64,000 nucleotides of DNA. Origin: Geitlerinema sp. PCC 9228 (lineage in GTDB: Bacteria; Cyanobacteriota; Cyanobacteriia; Cyanobacteriales; PCC-9228). Numbering within the stretch: position 1 is the first letter of the stretch; each line of letters begins with the position of its first letter. This document shows positions 47,218 through 57,087 of the stretch, in pieces. Position numbers and translations under genes: made by a program. The stretch is from assembly GCF_001870905.1 (NCBI RefSeq), contig NZ_LNDC01000100.1, forward strand, positions 48,591 through 112,590. The letters run 5' to 3'. The notes beneath the pieces were generated by a model. The model was not told where the DNA came from. It did not search any database and worked only from the letters and a program-made list of their open reading frames with translations.

Positions 47218-47297
47218 GTAGGGGCGCTTCGCGAAGCGCCCCTACAAAAATGCCTCTATTATCTATATCTATTGCATGTTATCAAGAAAATGGTATA
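47218..47297. repeat. TAGGGGCG palindrome plus tail (dispersed repeat)
   Basis: Perfect palindrome GTAGGGGCGCTTCGCGAAGCGCCCCTAC at 47218-47245 (read as two arms), then a tail to AAGAAAATGGTATA. Direct copy of the repeat at 47467-47541, sharing tail positions ACAAAAAT.CC...TATT...GCA...AAGAAAA.GGTAT. Confidence 0.55.
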
Positions 47298-47328
47298 ATT
47301 CTGGGTCGCAAGAATAATTTCCAGTTAT

Positions 47329-47377
47329 AAAAAAGCAATGCCGCCAAAAAAGTTTCTATCTGGTGGCATTGCTTTTT
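47329..47377. terminator. Bidirectional terminator between membrane group and argF
   Basis: AAAAGCAATGCCGCCA (47331-47346) pairs with TGGTGGCATTGCTTTT (47361-47376) with one G:T, T-rich on both outward sides. Lies between converging transcription units and between two direct copies of the TAGGGGCG repeat. Confidence 0.85.
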
Positions 47378-47466
47378 ATTTAAAAAAAAACTGGCATCAA
47401 AAAAACTTATTTTTTATAATTCTATTTAAAAACACAATGATTGTCTGAAATTGATAAACTGCCTTG

Positions 47467-47541
47467 GTAGGGGCGCAACGGGTGAGCCACCCCTACAAAA
47501 ATACCCGACTATTTCTTGCGCAATTTTAAGAAAACGGTATT
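47467..47541. repeat. TAGGGGCG palindrome plus tail, abutting argF stop
   Basis: GTAGGGGCGC...ACCCCTAC at 47467-47496 with a tail ending AAGAAAACGGTAT at 47540. The tail reaches the argF stop codon (47540-47542), so insertion or conservation of this repeat sets the argF 3' end. Confidence 0.5.
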
Positions 47542-48469
47542 ACGTTAGAATACTTGCTAACAAAGCCTTTTGAGCGTGCATGCGGTTTTCCGCCTGGTCC
47601 CAAACCCGAGACTGTTCCCCTTCCAAAACCTCCTCCGTAATCTCTTCACCGCGGTGGGCAGGCAAGCAATGCAACACGATCGCATCGGGGTCTGCTAGGG
47701 AAAGCAAATCCTGGTTGAGTTGGTAAGCCTGGAACGTGGGAATTCGCTGTTCGGCTTGGGATTCTTGCCCCATACTCGCCCAAACATCCGTATATAAAGC
47801 GTGAGCGTTTTCAGCGGCCATTTTCGGGTCCGTTGTAATGGTAATTTCCGTTCCCGCGATCGCTGCGAGGTTTTTCGCCTTCGTCACAATATCAGCCTGC
47901 GGTGCAAACTTCTCCGGTGTAGCAATGCGGATATTCACGCCAGCCAACGCACAACCCAGCAACAAAGAATGCGCCACATTATTCCCATCTCCCAAATAAG
48001 TGAGGGTAATTCCCTGCAGCCGACCGAAACATTCCCGTACCGTCAGCAAATCAGCCAGTGCCTGACAGGGATGGTACAAATCGCTCAACGCATTAATCAC
48101 CGGAATATCCGCATAGCGAGCAAACGCTTCCAACTCCTGCTGTTCGTAAGTACGTACCGCCAGTACGTCCAAATACCGACTCAAAACCCTTGCCGTATCG
48201 GCCACCGGTTCGCCACGGGATACTTGCGTCACGTTGGTATTGAGGTCCAATACTTGACCGCCTAGCTGGTAAATCGCAGTAGAAAAACTCACCCGCGTTC
48301 TGGTGGATGCCTTGTAAAATAGCAAGCCCAAAATTGGCGGTGCCCCATAATTACCTGCCAAACGGCGGTTCAGTGTTCCTGCCTTCATTTGAGCAGCCAG
48401 ATCCAGCAACCTCCGTACTTCCTGGGTGCTGCAATTCGCCAGTGTTAGGAAATCTTTACCCTTCATCAT
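47540..48469 (-). CDS. argF: Ornithine carbamoyltransferase
   Basis: 309 aa from the ATG at 48469 (MMKGKDF), matching the family's usual ~306 aa; the frame is open further to 48739, antisense of nothing relevant and inside murD, so it is not used. Cytosolic enzyme making citrulline from ornithine and carbamoyl phosphate. STRTRVSF (carbamoyl phosphate), LYHPCQALADL and HCLPAHRGEEIT (ornithine) are intact. 37 bp after murD on the same strand, so probably one transcript. Confidence 0.95.
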   Translation of the reverse strand: MMKGKDFLTLANCSTQEVRRLLDLAAQMKAGTLNRRLAGNYGAPPILGLLFYKASTRTRVSFSTAIYQLGGQVLDLNTNVTQVSRGEPVADTARVLSRYLDVLAVRTYEQQELEAFARYADIPVINALSDLYHPCQALADLLTVRECFGRLQGITLTYLGDGNNVAHSLLLGCALAGVNIRIATPEKFAPQADIVTKAKNLAAIAGTEITITTDPKMAAENAHALYTDVWASMGQESQAEQRIPTFQAYQLNQDLLSLADPDAIVLHCLPAHRGEEITEEVLEGEQSRVWDQAENRMHAQKALLASILT

Positions 48470-48506
48470 GTTTGCCACAAATTGGATATGCGTTTTTCTG
48501 GAATAT

Positions 48507-49883
48507 TTAAAGATGCTCGATCCTAGCGCACAGCTGTCGGAAATGGTCTCCCCGTTGCTCGAAATTTGTATATCGATCGAAACTAGCACATGCTGGCGAT
48601 AAAAGCACAGTACGCGCTCGATACTTAGGGGCAAGGGCGATCGCACGTTCCACCGCCGCCTCCATAGTTTCCACAATTTCGTAGCCATCGAGATTGAACG
48701 CTTGCATCCGCCTAGCAAATGTTGGGGCAGCTTCTCCAATTAACAGCACCATAGCTGCTTTTTCGCGAATGGTTTCGTACCAACCAGTATCATCTCCCGT
48801 TTTCGCCTCGCCACCAGCAATTAAAATCACCGGTGCTTCCACCGCATTCAACCCCACTTGGGCTGCCTCGTAGTTGGTTGCCTTGCTATCGTTGATCAAG
48901 GGAATACCGCGATAGGTGCCCACCACCTCCAGCCGATGGGGAACGCCGCGAAAGTTCGCCACTGCCGGGGCAATTGCTTCATTTTCTATGCCTGCCAACT
49001 TCGCCGCCGCCACAGCCATTAACATATTTTGTAAGTTATGTGCCCCCTGCATGGGCAAGGCATCCGCACGCACGATGGCTTCTCCCTGGTAGGTTACCCA
49101 ACCCGACTCGATATAAACCCCCAACGCCGGATTGCCGGGAATGTACTGCCGACCGCGAATGCTGGTCCAACAGGCATCCTCCCGCATGGCAATGACATCG
49201 GGATTTTCTGTGGCTTGCTGGCGCAAAAATGGATCGTCGCCGTTATAAATTTGCCGGTGGGATTGCCTTAACAGATGGGCTTTGATGCGGCAGTAATTTT
49301 CTACTGTATAGTGGCGTTCCAGATGGTCGGGGGTAAAAGTGGTCCAAACGCCAATTTCTGGTGCCACTTCTGAGGAGGATTCGATTTGATAGCTGCTAAT
49401 TTCCGCGATCGCCCAGTCCAAAGGATGTTTGAAAGCATATCTGGCCAAATCGCAAGCAGCATAGCCAATATTACCGCAAGCAAAAGCCTGTCGCTGGGCG
49501 GTCTGAAAAATGGCATCGGTCAGGGCTGTGGTTGTGGTTTTGCCATTGGTACCAGTAATACCAACCCATCGTTTGTCTTTGAGGGCGCGCCAGGCCAACC
49601 CCATTTCCCCAATGGTATCGATTTTTTGTTCTCTCGCTTGGACCAAAGCTGGCAAATCCCACCGTACCCCAGGGCTAACCACAATTAAATTCCAGGGAAA
49701 GTTGGGGTCGAAGGCATCCCCCAAACGAACTTCGATGCCTTCTGCTTCTAGTGCTTGTTTTTGTTGTTGTAGGGAGGCAGAATTGCCCGCATCGCTAACG
49801 GTTACGCGCCAACCCAGTTCGGCACACAACCGGGCAGCAGCGGCACCGGATTTTCCCAAACCAATTACGCAAGCGTTATCCAT
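48507..49883 (-). CDS. murD: UDP-N-acetylmuramoylalanine--D-glutamate ligase
   Basis: 458 aa from the ATG at 49883 with AAGGAA upstream; the open frame to 50000 has no site. Adds D-Glu to UDP-MurNAc-L-Ala in peptidoglycan synthesis. N-terminal UDP-binding [15 protein letters not shown]-binding [12 protein letters not shown], the LDHLxRH-like [15 protein letters not shown] and [11 protein letters not shown] of the Mur ligases, and the C-terminal LSPACASFD are all present. Upstream lies repeat copy D. Confidence 0.95.
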   Translation of the reverse strand: MDNACVIGLGKSGAAAARLCAELGWRVTVSDAGNSASLQQQKQALEAEGIEVRLGDAFDPNFPWNLIVVSPGVRWDLPALVQAREQKIDTIGEMGLAWRALKDKRWVGITGTNGKTTTTALTDAIFQTAQRQAFACGNIGYAACDLARYAFKHPLDWAIAEISSYQIESSSEVAPEIGVWTTFTPDHLERHYTVENYCRIKAHLLRQSHRQIYNGDDPFLRQQATENPDVIAMREDACWTSIRGRQYIPGNPALGVYIESGWVTYQGEAIVRADALPMQGAHNLQNMLMAVAAAKLAGIENEAIAPAVANFRGVPHRLEVVGTYRGIPLINDSKATNYEAAQVGLNAVEAPVILIAGGEAKTGDDTGWYETIREKAAMVLLIGEAAPTFARRMQAFNLDGYEIVETMEAAVERAIALAPKYRARTVLLSPACASFDRYTNFEQRGDHFRQLCARIEHL

Positions 49884-50002
49884 GAATTTCCTTCTTTTGC
49901 TATGGCTAACGGGGAAAGAGCAACGAACGCCCCAAAAACCGCGCCAAAATATGCAGATTTTCGGGTTGTAGAGGTATTTTAGACCAACTCCTCTCCCCAA
50001 TT

Positions 50003-50246
50003 TTTGACGAGAAAAGACGGGAGTTTGAAAGCCCTGCCTCTTTCCCAGCCGGGAGGAAAAGCAATCCGTGCGGCTTTAGCCACCGTCAAAATGTGCTACG
50101 ATTGCTTGAAAAGTACGTCCACCACAGGGCGGAAAAACGCTCGCCGAGGGGACCTGTGGTCGGGGATGGACTAGCTTCAGCACGAATCCATCTAGGCACA
50201 CCCTATGAAGCGAGAATCTCACGAATAGAATTCATGAGAGTTTCAA
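50003..50246 (+). repeat. Solo IS200/IS605-type right end (omegaRNA-like), copy D
   Basis: Begins TTTGACGAGAAAAGACGGGA and ends in TCTCACGAA-TAGAA-TTCATGAGA followed by GTTTCAA at 50246. Matches copy B end to end with substitutions and indels. Its terminal TCA at 50243-50245 is, on the other strand, the TGA stop of glyS. It fills most of the 359-bp gap between murD and glyS. Confidence 0.62.
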
Positions 50247-52402
50247 TCTTTGACGATCGCGCCAAAGTCAGCCAAAACCCGGGCGTGGTTGCGCAACAGA
50301 CCCAACAAGTTGAGGCGGTTGCGGCGAATTTGGTCATCTTCTGCCATTACCAAGACACTGTCTTCACCGTCAAAGAAATTGCTGACAATGGGGATAATTT
50401 CCGCGATCGCATCCACCAATTGCTGGTAGTTTTTCTGTTCCCGGGCAGCTTCGGTTTTGGGTAGCATCTCGATCAATGCTTCGTAAAAGGCAGATTCGGA
50501 ATTTTTCTCGAAGCAGTGGGTATCGATCGCGGCTTTGGGGTCGAGGGTATCTCGATCCAATTCTCCCTGTTTGGCCAGTCGCGAAGAACGGTTGACGGTT
50601 TCGTAAATTTGTGCCAAAGTCCCGTTATTGCGGATTTTTTGCAAGAAAGAGGCACGTTCGTGGAGGTCGCGGATATCTTCTAGGGCGCGTTGGCTGTATT
50701 CGGGATCCTCTTCTCCCAGGACCGCATTGACCAAATCGTAATCGATGCCCTGTTCGTCTACCAGCAAACTGCGCAAGCGACCGTTGAAAAAGCTTTGCAG
50801 TTGGGAAAACAGTTCTTCAGCGGTAGTGGCAGCGGCATCGGCATGGTTTTCGGTAAAGTCGTTGACTGCCGAGCGCAGCAGTTGGTACAAATCGACGGAT
50901 AAGTTGGCATGCCATACCACGTTGATGATGCCTGTGGCGGCGCGGCGCAGGGCAAACGGATCGGAAGACCCCGTCGGCAGCATGCCCAAACCAAAAATGC
51001 TCACCAACGTATCCAAGCGATCGCTCAAACCGGTGACTTGACCGGTAATGGTTTGTGGTAGGTCGTCGCCAGCACTGCGGGGCAAATAATGCTCGAAAAT
51101 CGCCTTGGCAACTTCTTCGGTTTCGCCACTGGCGCGGGCGTATTTTTCCCCCATGATGCCCTGCAATTCGGGAAATTCATAAACTACCTGGCTAACCAAG
51201 TCGGCTTTGCAAAGCCAAATGGCCCTGTGAATGAGATCGCGTTGGTCGGTGGATAACGACAGCTGGTTGGCAATGCGATCGGCAATGGTCTGCATGCGAT
51301 CGACCTTTTGTTGCAAATCCCCCAACTTTTCTTGAAAAGTAACGCTTTTTAATTGCTCGGCATAGTTTTCCAGGGAGTGGCGCAAGTCCGTTTCGTAGAA
51401 AAACTGACCGTCAGCCAAACGTGCCCGAATTACCCGTTCGTTGCCCGCAGCGATGATATCTGATTTTTTGGGGTCGCCGTTGGAGACGGTAATAAAATAG
51501 GGCAGCAGTGTATTTTCATTTTGGGTAGATTTGACGGGAAAATACCGCTGGTGGGTAACCATCACCGTAGTAATGATTTCCGGCGGTAGTTCCAAAAATT
51601 CCCGGTCAAACTGACCCACCACCGCGGTGGGATATTCCACCAAATTGGTTACTTCCGCCAACAAATTTTCCCCCAGGTCGGCTTCGCCTCCCACTTGCTG
51701 GGCAGCAACTTTGACTTGGGTTTCGATGCTTTGGCGGCGTCGTTGGAGGCTAACTTCTACACCGGCAGCACGCATTTTTTGGACGTATTCGCCGGCACTG
51801 TGAAGTTCTATGGGGTCGGGATGCAAAACGGGATGTCCGTAGCTGGAACGTTTGGCTACGATGGTCTCAGACCCATTTTCTAGCTGTACGGGCAAAACGG
51901 TGCTATCCCACAGGGCAACCAACCAGCGGATGGGGCGGGAAAATTTTAAATCGCCGTCTCCCCAACGCATCATGCGCTTGCCTTCGGTGTTTTGAATCCA
52001 GTTGGGAATGCATTCCGTTAAAATTTCTGGGGTGGCTCTGGCGCGGATGTGTTTTTGGACGAACACAAATTCGCCTTTGGGTGTTTCCCGTAGCTGCAAA
52101 TCTTCAATATTGACCCCTTGTTTGCGGGCAAAACCGGCTGCGGCTTTGGTGGGTTTGCCGTTTTGGAAGGCCACGTCTTTGGGGGGACCTTTAATTTCCT
52201 CTTCGCGATCGCTTTGTTTGTCGGGCAATCCCGAAACCAACAGGGCCAAACGACGGGGAGTAGCGTAGGTTTCGATGGATTCGCTGGTGAGAAAGTGTTC
52301 CGCTAGCGACTGGCGTACTATGGTTTCCCATTGGGCGATCGCAAGATCGATAAAATCAACGGGTAATTCTTCTGTACCAACTTCTAATAAAAATGTAGCC
52401 AT
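50243..52402 (-). CDS. glyS: Glycine--tRNA ligase beta subunit
   Basis: 719 aa from the ATG at 52402 ([14 protein letters not shown]); an ATG at 52417 is in frame but less likely. The alpha2beta2 GlyRS beta subunit binds tRNA(Gly); glyQ is elsewhere. Family marks: [27 protein letters not shown]-like internal motifs and the C-terminal [22 protein letters not shown]. The stop codon overlaps the TTTCAA tip of repeat D, so the last residues may have been reset by that element. Confidence 0.94.
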   Translation of the reverse strand: MATFLLEVGTEELPVDFIDLAIAQWETIVRQSLAEHFLTSESIETYATPRRLALLVSGLPDKQSDREEEIKGPPKDVAFQNGKPTKAAAGFARKQGVNIEDLQLRETPKGEFVFVQKHIRARATPEILTECIPNWIQNTEGKRMMRWGDGDLKFSRPIRWLVALWDSTVLPVQLENGSETIVAKRSSYGHPVLHPDPIELHSAGEYVQKMRAAGVEVSLQRRRQSIETQVKVAAQQVGGEADLGENLLAEVTNLVEYPTAVVGQFDREFLELPPEIITTVMVTHQRYFPVKSTQNENTLLPYFITVSNGDPKKSDIIAAGNERVIRARLADGQFFYETDLRHSLENYAEQLKSVTFQEKLGDLQQKVDRMQTIADRIANQLSLSTDQRDLIHRAIWLCKADLVSQVVYEFPELQGIMGEKYARASGETEEVAKAIFEHYLPRSAGDDLPQTITGQVTGLSDRLDTLVSIFGLGMLPTGSSDPFALRRAATGIINVVWHANLSVDLYQLLRSAVNDFTENHADAAATTAEELFSQLQSFFNGRLRSLLVDEQGIDYDLVNAVLGEEDPEYSQRALEDIRDLHERASFLQKIRNNGTLAQIYETVNRSSRLAKQGELDRDTLDPKAAIDTHCFEKNSESAFYEALIEMLPKTEAAREQKNYQQLVDAIAEIIPIVSNFFDGEDSVLVMAEDDQIRRNRLNLLGLLRNHARVLADFGAIVKD

Positions 52403-52968
52403 ACCGATTGCAAGCAATTCCAGAAAATGGACAAGCAGGTTTCCCTAGTGTACCTTTCCAAAGGCAGAAGAGAATAGGGGGCAGGGGCACATCGGGACAG
52501 GGGGGTATCGGGGCAGGGGAACCAAAAATCAATTTATTTCCTAAATCTCCTAATCTCCCACGCTCCCAATTCTTTCCCCATCCCCTTTCCCATGGTTTAA
52601 ATATTAAAAAATATTAACCATCTTCTCAGAAATGAAACATCATGCTGCAAAATATCCGTATTTGAAAAACGTAGATGGGAAAGTACGAACAATCTTGCAA
52701 GGAATTGTTGCACTTCCCAGTAAAATATCAGATAGACTCCTTGTATAATGACCGAGAGCTCCCTTGGCAGCAGTCAAAAGTTTTCGGTTGCTGGGAGGCT
52801 ACAGCACGGGTCGCGTGGCGCGACCCAAGAGGCAAAACCAGTCGAACGTTAACCGTTGGGCTGCTGTCTCAAACCCCAATTCTCCAGGGAAACCCATTTT
52901 TCCGGGGGAAGTAAGGACGCCACAACTAGCCTGAGAAAACGACATTCCTGTTGGGAGGAAGTACCTAA
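52403..52968. other. Intergenic region upstream of apcA
   Basis: 566 bp between divergent glyS and apcA. 52470-52520 is G-rich (repeated GGGGCAGGGG-like runs) and 52545-52590 C-rich, a common cyanobacterial low-complexity spacer. The apcA 5' region follows, with a long untranslated leader (about 210 bp) if the -10 at 52744 is right. Confidence 0.5.
52744..52749 (+). promoter_or_regulatory. Probable -10 box of the apc operon
   Basis: TATAAT in TTGTATAATGACC. No consensus -35 at 17 bp; TTGCAC at 52708-52713 is too far (30 bp). Strong apc promoters often have poor -35 boxes. Confidence 0.45.
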
Positions 52969-53454
52969 ATGAGTATCGTCACGAAGTCCATCGTGAATGC
53001 CGATGCCGAGGCTCGCTACCTGAGCCCTGGCGAACTAGACCGGATCAAAACCTTTGTCAATTCCGGCGAGCGTCGTCTGCGCATTGCGCAAGTAATGACC
53101 GATTCCCGCGAACGCATTGTCAAGCAAGCCGGCGACCAACTGTTCCAAAAACGTCCTGATGTGGTATCTCCTGGTGGCAACGCCTATGGCGAAGAAATGA
53201 CCGCCACCTGCTTGCGCGATTTGGACTACTACCTGCGCCTGGTTACCTACGGAATCGTAGCCGGCGATGTCACCCCCATCGAAGAAATCGGCATTGTGGG
53301 CGTTCGTGAAATGTACAAATCCTTGGGAACTCCGATCGATGCCGTAGCGGAAGGGGTTCGTGCCATGAAAGACGTATCCATGGGCTTGCTCTCCGCCGAA
53401 GATGCTGCCGAAGCCGGTTCTTACTTCGACTACGTCATCGGTGCCATGCAGTAA
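52969..53454 (+). CDS. apcA: Allophycocyanin alpha subunit
   Basis: 161 aa. Core phycobilisome biliprotein; Cys81 in [11 protein letters not shown] binds phycocyanobilin. GGAGGAAG is 8 nt before the [23 protein letters not shown] and [19 protein letters not shown] are typical of ApcA. First gene of apcA-apcB-apcC; apcE is not in the window. Confidence 0.98.
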   Translation: MSIVTKSIVNADAEARYLSPGELDRIKTFVNSGERRLRIAQVMTDSRERIVKQAGDQLFQKRPDVVSPGGNAYGEEMTATCLRDLDYYLRLVTYGIVAGDVTPIEEIGIVGVREMYKSLGTPIDAVAEGVRAMKDVSMGLLSAEDAAEAGSYFDYVIGAMQ

Positions 53455-53602
53455 GCCTAGTCACTGCTAGCAGCTGAGGCCGTTGTTGGCTCGCCCAGCC
53501 TTGGCCGCGACGAAAAAAAAACGTTGTCCGACAAGGACGCCACGATCGCGAACGAACTGGTTATTGTAAACCGAAGATAGAAAACACGAGGAAACAAGAA
53601 AA

Positions 53603-54088
53603 ATGCAAGACGCAATTACCTCTGTAATTAATTCCTCCGACGTTCAAGGCAAATACTTGGACAATGCGGCGATGGATAAGCTGAAGAACTACTTCAGCAC
53701 CGGCGAACTCCGCGTGCGTGCTGCTGCTACCATCAGCGCCAACGCCGCCACCATCGTTAAAGAAGCCGTTGCCAAGTCCTTGCTGTACTCCGACGTCACC
53801 CGTCCTGGCGGCAACATGTACACCACCCGCCGCTATGCTGCTTGCATTCGCGACTTGGACTACTACCTCCGCTACGCCACCTATGCCATGCTGGCTGGCG
53901 ACACCTCCATTTTGGACGAGCGGGTACTCAATGGCTTGAAAGAAACCTACAACTCCTTGGGCGTACCCATTGGTGCTACCGTACAAGCTATCCAAGCCAT
54001 GAAAGAAGTAACCGCCAGCTTGGTGGGTCCCGATGCCGGTAAGGAAATGGGTGTATACTTCGATTACATCTGCTCTGGCTTGAGCTAA
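53603..54088 (+). CDS. apcB: Allophycocyanin beta subunit
   Basis: 161 aa. Pairs with ApcA to form the (alpha-beta)3 core discs. Phycocyanobilin site Cys81 ([19 protein letters not shown]); Asn71 in PGGNMYTT is the usual gamma-N-methylated residue. ACGAGGAAAC lies about 10 nt upstream. 148 bp after apcA; the gap has a small hairpin (CGTTGTCCGACAAGGACG) but no T-run. Confidence 0.98.
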   Translation: MQDAITSVINSSDVQGKYLDNAAMDKLKNYFSTGELRVRAAATISANAATIVKEAVAKSLLYSDVTRPGGNMYTTRRYAACIRDLDYYLRYATYAMLAGDTSILDERVLNGLKETYNSLGVPIGATVQAIQAMKEVTASLVGPDAGKEMGVYFDYICSGLS

Positions 54089-54140
54089 ACTAGCTTCCCC
54101 CATGTAGGAGGTAGCGGTAGCTCTCGGGGCAACCAATCTC

Positions 54141-54257
54141 CTCAGGTAAGGTTACAAACAGTCAAGAGGGAGTGCTAGCTCCTCTACAGCCTGTTAGCTT
54201 TGGTAAAATCTTTCGAGGTTGGAGGGGTTGGCATTGACTCTTGACTCCCTGCCTGAG
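54141..54257 (+). promoter_or_regulatory. Nested inverted repeats between apcB and apcC
   Basis: CTCAGG (54141-54146) pairs with CCTGAG (54252-54257) and, inside it, AGTCAAGAG (54160-54168) pairs with CTCTTGACT (54238-54246). The structure could lower readthrough or alter message stability, setting apcC below apcAB. Confidence 0.5.
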
Positions 54258-54335
54258 ATATTGCCTATCTAGCGAAATTTCCTATAGCGAAAAAATTTTT
54301 TAATTTCCACCTGTCATTTAAGGAGAAAGCAGCCC

Positions 54336-54539
54336 ATGCGCATGTTTAAAATTACCGCCTGCATGCCTAGTTTCAACCGCATTCGCACGCAAAGAGAGTT
54401 GCAAAACACCTATTTCACCAAGTTGGTTCCCTACGATGCTTGGTTTAGAGAGCAGCAACGTATCATGAAAATGGGTGGCAAAATTTTAAAAGTGGAATTG
54501 GCTACTGGCAAACAGGGCGTCAATACCGGTTTGCAGTAA
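54336..54539 (+). CDS. apcC: Phycobilisome core linker Lc7.8
   Basis: 67 aa. Small CpcD-type linker that caps allophycocyanin core trimers. MFKITACMPSFNRIRTQREL, YDAWFREQQRIMKMGGKIL and VELATGKQGVNTGL are diagnostic. TTAAGGAGAAAGC is upstream. Ends the operon; a terminator follows 50 bp on. Confidence 0.97.
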   Translation: MRMFKITACMPSFNRIRTQRELQNTYFTKLVPYDAWFREQQRIMKMGGKILKVELATGKQGVNTGLQ

Positions 54540-54590
54540 AGCTATTGATACGATTGAAGGTACCAGCGTGCTGGGCTTTCCCACATCACG

Positions 54591-54616
54591 AGGAGGTCGT
54601 TCGGACCTCTTTTTTA
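54591..54616 (+). terminator. Terminator of the apc operon
   Basis: GAGGTC-GTTCG-GACCTC with TTTTTT directly after. Confidence 0.85.
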
Positions 54617-54799
54617 TTGGTTGGCAGTTTTGGGTTGTTCTGTCTGCCTGGGTAGTGGTGGAATTTGGGTTGGAACTGCCGCCAATAGATAGCAGTCATA
54701 TCGATCTAATATAGATCTGCTGGGTTTCTATGCCCTTTGCGTGTCTTTTCTTTGTTTTTGCACAGCAACGCCCATCAAAACCATCACCAACCACATAAT

Positions 54800-55747
54800 A
54801 TGCCAACCTTTGTCCGTCCCAAGTTCCGAAATCAACTGCGCCAGTGGGGAATTTACAGCCTCTGTGGTGGGTTGCTAGTTGCCCTACCGGCAGCTACCTT
54901 AGCCAATGCGAATACAGTAGCGGCAACGCCGGTTCTAGCACAAGCCGATGCGCTAACCGACAGTCGCCAAGTGGCCGAACAATTGTACGGTCGTTGGGAA
55001 GCCACCAACTCTGCCAATAATGGCATGACCTTAATTTTTACCAAAGTGGGGCAGTTTTATATTATTTTGCAAGAATCGGACCCGATCGCTTTAAAATTTG
55101 GCTATACCATCAATCCCACCCCCGATCCGATGGAACTAAACGTTCGGGTGGGAGAAGGAGAAACGGTAGAAACGATTTTTGACCTCACCCCAGACGGCCA
55201 ATTAATCGTACAGCTGGCGGGAACCAACCCCGGTCAACCGCGACCGACCAGTTTTGATCCCAATGCTACCAAGTTCCGCAAAGTCTCCCAAGAAATGAGC
55301 CTGCCACCGGATGTTTCCATTTACAATAGCGAAGGTCCGACCCATAAAACCCGCCAAATGGAAGGCAAAGAATACTTGCGCAGCCTCAGTCGGGCGCAAA
55401 AAGCCTACCATATTGATAACAACCGCTTTGCCACCGAAATGAATGCTTTGCCGGTGGATGTACCGCAAACGACGGAAAACTATCGCTACGAGATTGCGGG
55501 GTCTAACCATCCCGAAGAACAAATTGTGATGACGGCAACTGCCCAGCAAGAGGATTTGAAAAGCTATACGGCGGCTATTTTTGTCATTACTGACGAAAGC
55601 GGTTTGACCAGTAGTGTGGCTGGGATTTGCGCGACACCAGAAGCTTCGCAGACGCCACCGCCGCCACCGGAGGCACCTACCAATGTGGCTGGCGATATTC
55701 AATGTGGCGGCAATTCCCAGTTGGTGGAGTTGCCGAACCCAGAATGA
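54800..55747 (+). CDS. Type IV pilin G/H-domain-like secreted protein
   Basis: 315 aa from the ATG at 54800; the frame opens to 54737. Sec signal (IYSLCGGLLVALPAATLANA), then a lipocalin-like ~120-aa domain starting QLYGRWEA, and a C-terminal half typical of cyanobacterial pilin-like G/H proteins (EYLRSLSRAQKAYHIDNNRFA, NYRYEI, YTAAIFVI, GICATPE). No prepilin peptidase site at the N-terminus, so it is unlikely to be assembled as a pilin. Pro-rich segment ETPPPP-type near residue 280. Function unknown; exported. Confidence 0.8.
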   Translation: MPTFVRPKFRNQLRQWGIYSLCGGLLVALPAATLANANTVAATPVLAQADALTDSRQVAEQLYGRWEATNSANNGMTLIFTKVGQFYIILQESDPIALKFGYTINPTPDPMELNVRVGEGETVETIFDLTPDGQLIVQLAGTNPGQPRPTSFDPNATKFRKVSQEMSLPPDVSIYNSEGPTHKTRQMEGKEYLRSLSRAQKAYHIDNNRFATEMNALPVDVPQTTENYRYEIAGSNHPEEQIVMTATAQQEDLKSYTAAIFVITDESGLTSSVAGICATPEASQTPPPPPEAPTNVAGDIQCGGNSQLVELPNPE

Positions 55748-55789
55748 TATGCTGGGAGTTTGGTTGTCAGCAATGGTAGTGCTTGTTTC

Positions 55790-56485
55790 ATGAATAACGA
55801 CTGGTTGATTTCCCTGCGATCGCCCTATACGCCAAGTTTGATCTCGCCCAATTTACCCTCTCAGTTTTTTGATGCCAGCCAGCAAGGAGATCCCCCGGTG
55901 AAATTGGGGGTTTTGGCTTCCGGCAGCGGTAGCAATTTTGTCTCCATTGCCCAAGCGATCGCAGCCAGACAACTCAACGCCCAAATCCAAGTTCTCATCT
56001 ACAATCGACCCCAAGCCAAAGTGGCAGAACGCGCCCCCTTGTGGAACGTTCCCACGGTTTTCCTGGACCACAAACAGTACAAGGTACGGGAAAAATACGA
56101 CGCCCAACTTGTAGAAACCCTCAAACAATACCAAGTGGAATGGGTGGTTATGGCAGGGTGGATGCGGATTGTAACGCCGGTTTTGTTGGAAGCGTTTTCC
56201 GATCGCGTTTTGAACATCCATCCCAGCCTGCTACCGAGTTTTCCCGGGGTACATGCCATCGAACAGGCGTTGCAAGCTGGCGTCACCATTACCGGCTGTA
56301 CGGTTCACATGGCAGCGGTGGAAGTAGACAGCGGACCGATTTTGCTGCAGGCGGCGGTTCCGATTGTGCCCGGCGATACCCCCGAAACCCTACACCGGCG
56401 GGTTCAAGTGCAGGAACACAAAATCTATCCCCCCGCGATCGCATTGGCTGTGGCGAGGGAAGCCGCCCAAACATCTACCTACTAG
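55790..56485 (+). CDS. purN: Phosphoribosylglycinamide formyltransferase
   Basis: 231 aa from the ATG at 55790; a TTG at 55760 is in frame and neither has a good ribosome site. GAR transformylase of purine synthesis, using 10-formyl-THF. An N-terminal extension (~40 aa) precedes the core KLGVLASGSGSNF. The active site is intact: Asn/His in RVLNIHPSLLPSFPG, and GCTVHMAAVEVDSGPIL. Converges on the CPBP gene with 14 bp between stops. Confidence 0.93.
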   Translation: MNNDWLISLRSPYTPSLISPNLPSQFFDASQQGDPPVKLGVLASGSGSNFVSIAQAIAARQLNAQIQVLIYNRPQAKVAERAPLWNVPTVFLDHKQYKVREKYDAQLVETLKQYQVEWVVMAGWMRIVTPVLLEAFSDRVLNIHPSLLPSFPGVHAIEQALQAGVTITGCTVHMAAVEVDSGPILLQAAVPIVPGDTPETLHRRVQVQEHKIYPPAIALAVAREAAQTSTY

Positions 56486-56499
56486 CAAACAACGCTCTT

Positions 56500-57087
56500 C
56501 TAGGATTGCTGGCTTTGCGATCGCTTCCAAAGAATGCTGGAGACAGAATTGGTGGTAATGTGGGCAACAATGGGCACCAGCAAATTCCCTGTAACCAGGG
56601 CACTGCCGCCCAGCAACAACCCCACAGCCGTTGCCCACACCGTGTAAGGCCACTGTTCCCTGCCCAACAGATGCAGAATGCCAAAACACAGGCTAGAAAC
56701 CACCACAGCCACTGCATCCAAACCAAAAGCCGGAACCATCACGCCGCGAAACAGCAGTTCTTCGCTCAATCCGGGCAGCAATCCCAACCAAATTAAATCC
56801 GACCAGGTGAGAGGTTTGAGAATAAATTGCAAGTAGGTGGCCGCGCTACGGCGATAGGCGGGCCAAATTTGATAGACTAGCGCGCTTGCTAGGGTAATGA
56901 TACTGCCAAGTCCCACCCCCAGCCAAATTCCTTCCCAGCTGAGGGTTAGTGGCAGCAGTTGGATGTTGCCTAGATACTGCCACAGTTTGGCGGCTACCAA
57001 AAGCAAAGCAGCCGTCACGCCCATGGCGACGAGAACTTGGGTGCGGGTTAGCGGTTCTAGTTCTGGTTGAGGCGTCCGTTCACTCAC
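56500..57087 (-). CDS. CPBP family intramembrane metalloprotease
   Basis: 195 aa from a GTG at 57087, which overlaps the TGA of the DUF3326 gene (GTGA), implying translational coupling; the longer open frame to 57357 is antisense-phase within DUF3326 and not used. Membrane protein of about five to six helices with the CPBP (CAAX/Abi) motifs: EELLFRG, the His of SSLCFGILHLLG, and PIVAHITTNS. Family members are glutamic-type intramembrane proteases; the substrate here is unknown. Confidence 0.87.
   Translation of the reverse strand: MSERTPQPELEPLTRTQVLVAMGVTAALLLVAAKLWQYLGNIQLLPLTLSWEGIWLGVGLGSIITLASALVYQIWPAYRRSAATYLQFILKPLTWSDLIWLGLLPGLSEELLFRGVMVPAFGLDAVAVVVSSLCFGILHLLGREQWPYTVWATAVGLLLGGSALVTGNLLVPIVAHITTNSVSSILWKRSQSQQS

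Noticed and set aside
48470..48739. N-terminal extension of the argF frame
   Set aside because: It overlaps murD coding sequence, lacks similarity to OTC, and the start at 48469 gives the normal family length.
50093..50464. 123-aa open frame starting in copy D
   Set aside because: The first part is repeat sequence and the rest is antisense to glyS.
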